NCBI RefSeq assembly: GCF_000220835.1
Contig: NZ_GL985606.1
Span: 2,200,330 to 2,264,329 of the forward strand
Direction of reading: 5' to 3'
Source: Actinomyces sp. oral taxon 448 str. F0400
Lineage (GTDB): Bacteria; Actinomycetota; Actinomycetes; Actinomycetales; Actinomycetaceae
DNA: 64,000 nucleotides
Shown here: piece after piece, positions 58,535 through 64,000 of the stretch
Layout of the letters: every line of letters begins with the position of its first letter
Numbering within the stretch: position 1 is the first letter of the stretch
Notes under the pieces: generated by a model
Seen by the model: the letters and a program-made list of their open reading frames with translations, nothing else
What the model was told of the DNA's origin: nothing
Database searches by the model: none
Program-made: the position numbers and the translations under genes

Positions 58535-58562
58535 CTGTAGCAGAATGGTCGCCGTCCGTCAC
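58535..58562 (-). promoter_or_regulatory. Possible ssrA promoter
   Basis: On the minus strand TGACGG and TACAGT are 16 bases apart; initiation would fall at about 58528, at the edge of the palindrome. The -35 is a moderate match only. Confidence 0.35.
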
Positions 58563-58725
58563 CCGCCTCATTGCACGACGCGCATGCGCCGTCGAGGCGG
58601 GCTCGGGGTGGATGTGCCTTCACGATGCGCGCATCGCATCCGCGAGACTGGCATGATTGTCCCATGGGTCGCCAGCCTCGGACCCCGGGGAGTGCGAAGG
58701 CTCCAAGAGGCCTGAGGAGGGTTGT

Positions 58726-59709
58726 GTGGACGATCGTCCGTTCACAACGCTGGGGCGTCAGATCCGCGTCGTCGGCACCGGCACGTGGCAGCTGGGCGTC
58801 GACCAGGGCGAGGTCGGTCTCGACGAGGCGGCCGGGACGCTGAGCTGCGCGTGCCAGACCGGCGTCAACCTCGTCGAGACCGCGGACGTCTACGGCGACG
58901 GCCGCTCGGAACGCTTCGTCGGCCGGTTCCTCGCCGAGCACCCCGGAGCCGGACTCGCGGTGGTCACGAAGACGGGACGCAGGCTCCCCCCGACTCCCGA
59001 GTCCTACAGCCGCGACAATCTCCTGTCCTGGAACGATCGCTCCCGGGAGAACCTCGGCGTTGAAACCATCGACCTTGCCCAGATGCACAGCCCGCCGAGC
59101 AAGGTCATCGAGGCCCCGCGCGTCTGGGAGGTACTCGATAACATGGTCGACGAGGGGAGGATCCGCGCCTACGGAGTGAGCGCGGAGACCTGCGAGCAGG
59201 CGCTCCAAGCGATCGGGCACCCCGGCTGCGCAAGCGTGGAGATTATCATCAACGTCTTCCGTCATAAGCCGCTGGAGGAGGTCGTGCCCGCCGCGCGCGA
59301 GACGGGCACGGCGGTGCTCGTCAGGGTCCCTCTGCCCGAGGGCCTGCTCTCCCATAATCGCCGCCGAAGCACCGACGGCACGCCGCCCCGATTCGATCCA
59401 GCCGCCGCTGTCGACGCCGGCCGGATCTTCACGGTCGTCCCCGAGGATGTGGGGGCGCAGGCGGCCCGCGAATTCGCCGGATTGTGCCGCGAGCTGGTGC
59501 CCGAGCACGTCCACCCGGTTCAAGTCGCACTGCGGTGGGTCCTCGACCAGGAGGGGATCACATGCATCCTGCCCGAGGCCCGCAGTCCCCACCAGGCGCG
59601 GTTCAACGCCCGGGCCGCCGCGCTGCCCCCGTTGAGCCGGGACATGCACGCCGCTGTAACGGACCTCTACGACCGGCTCATCCGCATGCACGTCCACAAC
59701 CACTGGTAG
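58726..59709 (+). CDS. Aldo/keto reductase-family protein with Asp-to-Glu change in the tetrad
   Basis: 327-residue TIM-barrel protein of the AKR family (NADPH-dependent carbonyl reductases). Tyr56 in ADVYGDGRSERFVGRFL, Lys82 in VVTKTGR and His121 in LAQMHSPP are kept, but the usual catalytic Asp of the FDTA motif is Glu51 (LVETADVYG). The C-terminal barrel is complete (VQVALRWVLDQEGITCILPEARSPHQARFN). GTG 58726 follows AGGAGG by 5 bases. It sits between ssrA and smpB, on the other strand from both. Confidence 0.85.
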   Translation: MDDRPFTTLGRQIRVVGTGTWQLGVDQGEVGLDEAAGTLSCACQTGVNLVETADVYGDGRSERFVGRFLAEHPGAGLAVVTKTGRRLPPTPESYSRDNLLSWNDRSRENLGVETIDLAQMHSPPSKVIEAPRVWEVLDNMVDEGRIRAYGVSAETCEQALQAIGHPGCASVEIIINVFRHKPLEEVVPAARETGTAVLVRVPLPEGLLSHNRRRSTDGTPPRFDPAAAVDAGRIFTVVPEDVGAQAAREFAGLCRELVPEHVHPVQVALRWVLDQEGITCILPEARSPHQARFNARAAALPPLSRDMHAAVTDLYDRLIRMHVHNHW

Positions 59710-59742
59710 GCGCGATCACCGGCAGGACGAGCCGCGACACCA

Positions 59743-60270
59743 TCAGCCGCGGCGCCGGTTGGCGGCCGCCAGAGCGCGCGCAGCCTCCCGCTCGTCCTGG
59801 GCCTCGCGGAGCGCCTGACGCTTATCCCACACCTGCTTGCCCCGCGCCAGAGCGATCTCGAGCTTGGCCCGCCCGCGAAGGAAGTACAGCTCCAGGGGCA
59901 CGATCGTGTAGCCCTTGGCGCTCACCCGCTGCGCCAGACGCTCGAGCTGGGAGCGATGGAGCAGCAGTTTGCGCCGACGGCGCGGCGCGTGGTTGTTCCA
60001 CGTGCCCTGAAGGTACTCGGGGATATGGGCGCCCTGAAGCCAGGCCTCACCGCGGCGGTCGACCTCGATCCACGCCTCGGTCAGGGAGGCGCGCCCCATC
60101 CGCAGTGCCTTGACCTCCGTGCCGGTGAGCACGAGCCCCGCCTCGTAGCGATCCTCGATGACGTAATCATGGGTCGCTCTCCTGTTGCGGGCGACTGTCT
60201 TGCGGGCGTCGGAAGCGGCTTTAGCGCGCTCTGCCGGCGTGGGTCTTCTCCGTGCGGGCCTCCTGGCCAC
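59743..60270 (-). CDS. smpB: SsrA-binding protein SmpB
   Basis: 175 residues; brings tmRNA to the stalled ribosome. VARNRRATHDYVIEDRYEAGLVLTGTEVKAL, YVIEDRYEAG, ARSERLAQ-like core and the Lys/Arg-rich tail GKQVWDKRQALREAQDEREA are typical. GTG 60270 with GGAGG upstream. N-terminal 20 residues are basic and unconserved. Confidence 0.95.
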   Translation of the reverse strand: MARRPARRRPTPAERAKAASDARKTVARNRRATHDYVIEDRYEAGLVLTGTEVKALRMGRASLTEAWIEVDRRGEAWLQGAHIPEYLQGTWNNHAPRRRRKLLLHRSQLERLAQRVSAKGYTIVPLELYFLRGRAKLEIALARGKQVWDKRQALREAQDEREAARALAAANRRRG

Positions 60271-60418
60271 GAGAGCCTCCTCCCCGGTTCGGTCCTGGGC
60301 GCGCCGTGCGACTGACGGGCACGACGCCTCAGCCTACGCGGCCGGTCATGACGGTCAACTCGCCGGGGAGCGCCGAGGGCCGATCTCGGTCCTGCCGGGG
60401 ATCGCCCGGTCGCCGGCC

Positions 60419-61795
60419 TCAGAAACCGGGCAGGGTCATCGGATCGATGTACGTCCCGTCGCGCGCCACCTGGAAATGAACGTGGGGTCCGGTGGCGTAC
60501 CCGGTCGAGCCGGTGTAACCGACCACGTCGCCACGGCTGACGTACTGTCCGTCGGATATGACGCGCCCCGATAGGTGGCACAGTGTGATCACGTAGGAAT
60601 GCCCGTCGATATAGCCCGCGTTGATGTCGATTCCGATCCCGCACGATGCGGAGTCCCAGTACGTGGCCGTGCCCGAAACCGCGGCGTACTGGGGCGTGCC
60701 CTCCGAGGCGGCGAAATCGGTGCCCTGGTGACCCGTTCCGACCCCGGTGACGGGATGGACGCGGAAGCCGAAGGGGGAGGTGACTGTCAGAGCCCCGGTA
60801 ATGGGGTGGCCTATGAAGCCGTCCCCCAGAGAGTCGGCGCCGATGGAACCGGAGGAGATCCCAGTCCGTCCGTCCTCGTAGGCGGCTCGATTGGCGGCAT
60901 CGATCTGCGCGACACGTTCGGCCGCCGCGTCGGCGTCGGCCGACGCCTGCGCCTGCTGCTCCTTCAAGTCCTTCTTCCGCTCCTCCAGAGTCGCGGCCGC
61001 CGTCTCCTTCTCGGACTTCAAGGAGGCGACCTCGTCGCGCTTGGCGGCGGCGCTGTCGCGGGCCGCCCGCGCCTGCTCCTGAGCGGCATCCGCATCCGCC
61101 TTCAAAGTGGCGACACGATTGGTCGCCGCGTCCTGACGAGCTCTGCGGTTGGCGTCCCGAGCGCGCTCCTCCTCAGCAGAGACCAGGGCATTCTCCTGAA
61201 CTGAAGTGGCGATCTCCATGGTGGAGGCGCGCTGAGTCAGATCATCGACGTCGTCGGAGGCCAGGACGTAGGACCACGAGCTTACATCGCCGTCCCCCTG
61301 GTAGGTGGCGACGACCAGATCGGCCACGGACGTGGTGTTCTCCGTCGCGTCGGCCTGGGAATCCGTGGCCTGCGCGCCGATAGCGGCCAGGTCGGACTCG
61401 GCGACATCGAGACGGTCCGAGGCCTGCTGCTGCTCGCGCTCCTTCTCGGCCAGGGCGTTGTCGGCCGCTGTCAGATCGTCCTGCGCTGTGGTCAGTGAGG
61501 TGTCGGCGTTCTGCAGGTCGATGTAGGCCTGGCCGAGCTCCGCGGAGACTCCCTCGAGCGAGGCGGTGAGCTCCGCCCGCCTCTGCTCGGCGTCGGTCTG
61601 CTCGTCGGCGGCGTCGGAGCGGTCGTCGGCCCAGGCGGTCGTGACTCCCACGGGGGCCACCGCCAGCGCGAGCACGGCAAGCACCCCGGCCGGGCGCCTG
61701 AGACGGACCCGGCGCCGCGAAGTCTCGGAGGCGTGCGAGAACGGCTGCGACTGCCGGGCGGCAGGGGCCTCGACGGGCGGGCGGGAGGAGCGCAT
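60419..61795 (-). CDS. M23 peptidase with coiled coil (EnvC/RipC-like FtsEX partner)
   Basis: 458 residues. A signal sequence (about 30-56, ending TTAWA) is followed by a long coiled coil (about 60-290; Ala/Glu/Asp/Gln-rich heptads) and a C-terminal LytM/M23 domain: SPFGFRVHPVTGVGTGHQGTDFAA (His, Asp zinc ligands) and GPHVHFQV (HxH). This is the plan of EnvC-type hydrolases activated by FtsEX. It follows ftsX by 5 bases, so it is cotranscribed with ftsEX. ATG 61795 is chosen over open frame to 62182. Confidence 0.9.
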   Translation of the reverse strand: MRSSRPPVEAPAARQSQPFSHASETSRRRVRLRRPAGVLAVLALAVAPVGVTTAWADDRSDAADEQTDAEQRRAELTASLEGVSAELGQAYIDLQNADTSLTTAQDDLTAADNALAEKEREQQQASDRLDVAESDLAAIGAQATDSQADATENTTSVADLVVATYQGDGDVSSWSYVLASDDVDDLTQRASTMEIATSVQENALVSAEEERARDANRRARQDAATNRVATLKADADAAQEQARAARDSAAAKRDEVASLKSEKETAAATLEERKKDLKEQQAQASADADAAAERVAQIDAANRAAYEDGRTGISSGSIGADSLGDGFIGHPITGALTVTSPFGFRVHPVTGVGTGHQGTDFAASEGTPQYAAVSGTATYWDSASCGIGIDINAGYIDGHSYVITLCHLSGRVISDGQYVSRGDVVGYTGSTGYATGPHVHFQVARDGTYIDPMTLPGF

Positions 61796-61800
61796 GGCGG

Positions 61801-62718
61801 TCAGACCCTCGTGTATTTCGACAGGGAGAATGAGGAAGAGACCGCTGCCAGGACAACGGCCGTCAGGATGAGCCACGGAGCCAGGCGCATGACATCCCCG
61901 GCGTTGATGAAGGCCGTGGTGAAGGCGATCGAGGACGCCAGCCACCTCTGCACTAGGAAGTGCACGCCGGCCCACAGCGTTCCGACGGCGGCCAGCGCCC
62001 CGATCAGGGCCGCGATGACGCCCTCCAGCATGAATGGCAACTGGATGAAGAAGTTGGAGGCGCCGACCAGCCGCATGATCTCCGTCTCCTTGGACCGACT
62101 CATCGCTGACAGCCGGATAGTAGTGGTGATCAGGAGCACAGCGGTCAGCCCCATGATCGCCGCCAGTCCCGCGGTGATCCATGAAGCGCGATTCATGACC
62201 AGGAAGAACGGCTCGAGGGTCTTGCGCTGATCATGGACGCGCTCCACCCCGTCGCGTCCGGTGAGCTGCTCGACGACGACCTGGTATTTCTCGGCGTCGA
62301 CCAGCTTGATGCGGAAGGACACCGGCATCATGCTCTCGGTGGCATTGCGTCCGATCCGGGAACCTCCATAGGCCTTCATGAAGTTGTCGTAGGCCTCGGC
62401 CTTGGACTCGACGGTGTAGCTCTTGACGTAGGGCTTGAGCGCGTCGGAGTTGATAAGGCTCTCGACGGCGTCGATCTGCTCCTGGGTGGCTTCGCCTCCT
62501 GAACAGGTCGACGCCGAGGAGGCGGCCGGGCACATGTAGACGCTGACCTCGACCTTGTCGTACCAGTCGCCCTTCATGGTAGAGATCTGAGTCTGCAGGA
62601 GGGCGGAGGCGCCCACGAACAGCAGGGAGACGAAGGAAACCAGGACGACCGAGACGCTCATGGCGAAGTTGCGGGCCAGACCCTTGCCGGTCTCGGAGAC
62701 GATGAAGCGGAAGCGCAC
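61801..62718 (-). CDS. ftsX: Cell division protein FtsX
   Basis: 305 residues, four TM helices: TM1 about 22-44, a large extracellular loop (45-165) with two cysteines (YMCPAASSASTCSGG), and TM2-4 in the C-terminal half. The loop normally recruits a periplasmic hydrolase, here probably the M23 protein. GTG start. Ten bases after ftsE. Confidence 0.94.
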   Translation of the reverse strand: MRFRFIVSETGKGLARNFAMSVSVVLVSFVSLLFVGASALLQTQISTMKGDWYDKVEVSVYMCPAASSASTCSGGEATQEQIDAVESLINSDALKPYVKSYTVESKAEAYDNFMKAYGGSRIGRNATESMMPVSFRIKLVDAEKYQVVVEQLTGRDGVERVHDQRKTLEPFFLVMNRASWITAGLAAIMGLTAVLLITTTIRLSAMSRSKETEIMRLVGASNFFIQLPFMLEGVIAALIGALAAVGTLWAGVHFLVQRWLASSIAFTTAFINAGDVMRLAPWLILTAVVLAAVSSSFSLSKYTRV

Positions 62719-62729
62719 AAGTACCCCTT

Positions 62730-63419
62730 TCAGCGGTCCGAGCCGTAGACGCCGCGGGCCTGGTCGCGCACGACTTCTCCCGCCTTGAGCTCGATGACGC
62801 GCTTGCGCATCTGGTCGACGATCTCGTCGTCGTGAGTGGCCATGACCACGGTAGTGCCCTGCCGATTGATGCGGTCGAGCAGACGCATGATGCCCACTGA
62901 GGTGGAGGGGTCGAGATTGCCAGTGGGCTCGTCGGCCATGAGCAGCTTGGGTCGGTTGACCATGGCGCGGGCGATGGCGACGCGCTGCTGCTCGCCCCCG
63001 CTCAATTCGTGCGGGAGGCGCTCCTCCTTGTCGGCCAGTCCGACCAGATCCAGGGCCTCGGGCACCGCGGACAGGATGTAGTGCCGGGGCTTGCCGATCA
63101 CCTGGGAGGCGATGGCGACGTTCTCGAACACGGTCTTGTTCTCCAGCAGACGGAAGTCCTGGAAGACGAAGCCCATCTCCTGGCGCAGTTTGGGCACCTT
63201 CCAGCTGGAGATCTGAGCCAGGTCGCGCCCCAGCACGTGGATGGCGCCGGCGGTGGGCCGCTCCTCGCGCAGGGTCAAGCGCAGGAAGGTCGACTTCCCG
63301 GAGCCCGACGCCCCCACGAGGAAGACGAACTCATCCTTCTCAACATCGATCGAGACGTCATCGAGCGCGGGGCGCGCGCCCCGTTTGTAAACTTTGGAGA
63401 CGTGGTCGAACCGGATCAT
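62730..63419 (-). CDS. ftsE: Cell division ATP-binding protein FtsE
   Basis: 229-residue ABC ATPase. [24 protein letters not shown], Walker [10 protein letters not shown], signature [19 protein letters not shown], Walker [14 protein letters not shown]. First gene of ftsE-ftsX-M23-smpB; the intergenic distances suggest an operon up to the M23 gene, with smpB 148 bases further. Confidence 0.96.
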   Translation of the reverse strand: MIRFDHVSKVYKRGARPALDDVSIDVEKDEFVFLVGASGSGKSTFLRLTLREERPTAGAIHVLGRDLAQISSWKVPKLRQEMGFVFQDFRLLENKTVFENVAIASQVIGKPRHYILSAVPEALDLVGLADKEERLPHELSGGEQQRVAIARAMVNRPKLLMADEPTGNLDPSTSVGIMRLLDRINRQGTTVVMATHDDEIVDQMRKRVIELKAGEVVRDQARGVYGSDR

Positions 63420-63550
63420 TCAGTGGCTGCTTCCTGGCGTGCGAGGGTGCGGTGAGACCCGCTCCCAGACCACCGTAGCCAGTGCGGGTGCGCAATCCTC
63501 GGCGTGACACGCGGGTCGAGACGGTGTTGACGCCCGCTACCGTGTGATCC

Positions 63551-64000
63551 GTGCCCGATCCGCAGCCCCTTCCCGCCCTGGGCGATGTCGTCGACGTCGG
63601 CTCCTGGGCGAGGTTCTCACCATCTCTGGCCATCTTCCTCGACGAACAGGTGCGGTCCCGCGGCCTGCCGGGCGGTCCCGGCGACGGGCTGACCGTTCTG
63701 CTGACGGCCCCCGCCCCCGTGGCCGTGAAGGAGGAGCCGGCCGCCGGCGGTCTGCGCTCGCTGTGGCGCGGACGGCCGCGCCGCGCCCTATCCCCTGAGG
63801 TCCCCGGCGTAGCACTGACGGGGGGAGAGACGGCGTGGAGCTGGACCTGTCCGTACTCGACGACGCCGGGCGAATCCTGCTGGACGCCGACGCCCGCACC
63901 CGACTGACCGCCATGGGATGGCAGCGGCGCCGGCAGACGCTCGTGAGGGTCCTGCCGGACGGGGGGTCGGCGGCCGAAGCGGTCACCCGAGTGCTCATCG
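63551..64000 (+). pseudogene. Unknown gene with probable -1 frameshift at a G6 tract, runs off the window
   Basis: From GTG 63551 a good coding frame reads VPDPQPLPALGDVVDVGSWA to GVALTGG near 63825. The same frame then turns into Trp/Cys-rich nonsense and stops at 63905-63907. The next frame from about 63826 reads RDGVELDLSVLDDAGRILLD and on through TRLTAMGWQRRRQ to the window end, with good codon bias. Adding one G to the run of six G at 63820-63825 joins them. Pattern (LTAMGW) recalls TY-Chap-type proteins, but that is weak. Alternatively a second gene starts at GTG 63835, which has GGGGGAG before it. Confidence 0.5.

Noticed and set aside
58456-59703. 415-residue open frame antisense to the aldo/keto reductase
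   Set aside because: Mirror of a clear AKR gene; no family pattern and no ribosome-binding site.

Overview
The window is GC-rich, densely coding actinobacterial chromosome. Several gene orders match those known from actinobacteria: rnj–ftsK–pgsA–cinA–clgR-like–DUF3046–recA–recX–miaB, ftsE–ftsX–(M23)–smpB with ssrA, pncB/clpS–DUF2017–murI–(MBL)–rph–rdgB, and gltX next to an FAH-family gene. These, the SOS box and the tmRNA tag ending DFALAA suggest a member of the Actinomycetaceae (Actinomyces or a relative). The genus is an inference. There is no rRNA, CRISPR array, insertion sequence, phage or integrase.

Layout. 1-3884: a cut-off GAPDH gene translationally coupled to a TetR regulator with a clear operator, then an MFS exporter and a divergent winged-helix regulator. 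4095-9184: miaB, gcvT and formate-THF ligase. 9227-21205: recX, recA with SOS box, a probable frameshifted small gene, DUF3046, a ClgR-like regulator, cinA, pgsA, a CapA-like protein, ftsK, a PfkB kinase, RNase J and a Gln-Glu-Glu tRNA operon. 21668-27145: gltX flanked by two paralogous lipoproteins, then a MalY/PatB-type lyase and an FAH-family protein. 27182-33578: four tandem AGCS sodium:amino-acid symporters. 33712-43667: oleate hydratase, a DUF3516-type helicase, a GyrI-like protein, mmuM, ybaK, yccF, an ATP-grasp ligase and proline iminopeptidase. 43750-45632: two tRNA-Lys, an unlisted 56-residue gene, tRNA-Leu and a PASTA/Excalibur lipoprotein. 45812-52145: rph-rdgB facing DUF3054, MBL phosphodiesterase-like and murI genes, then DUF2017, clpS and pncB. 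52396-57807: helicase with DUF3039, a two-gene ABC exporter and HU. 58096-63419: ssrA, an aldo/keto reductase, smpB, an M23 peptidase, ftsX and ftsE. A frameshifted gene runs off the right edge.

Working units: recA/recX with an SOS box (DNA repair); ssrA and smpB (trans-translation); FtsEX with a coiled-coil M23 hydrolase (septal wall cleavage); tRNA-Glu, tRNA-Gln and GluRS close together; gcvT and fhs (one-carbon folate). I see no obvious new defence or biosynthetic system. The best unexplained items are the paralogous Cys-pair lipoproteins around gltX, the four-symporter cluster with a shared C-terminal tail motif, a perfect 20-bp palindrome at the probable ssrA start, a G6-tract frameshift at the right edge, and lost active-site residues in the FAH and aldo/keto reductase proteins.
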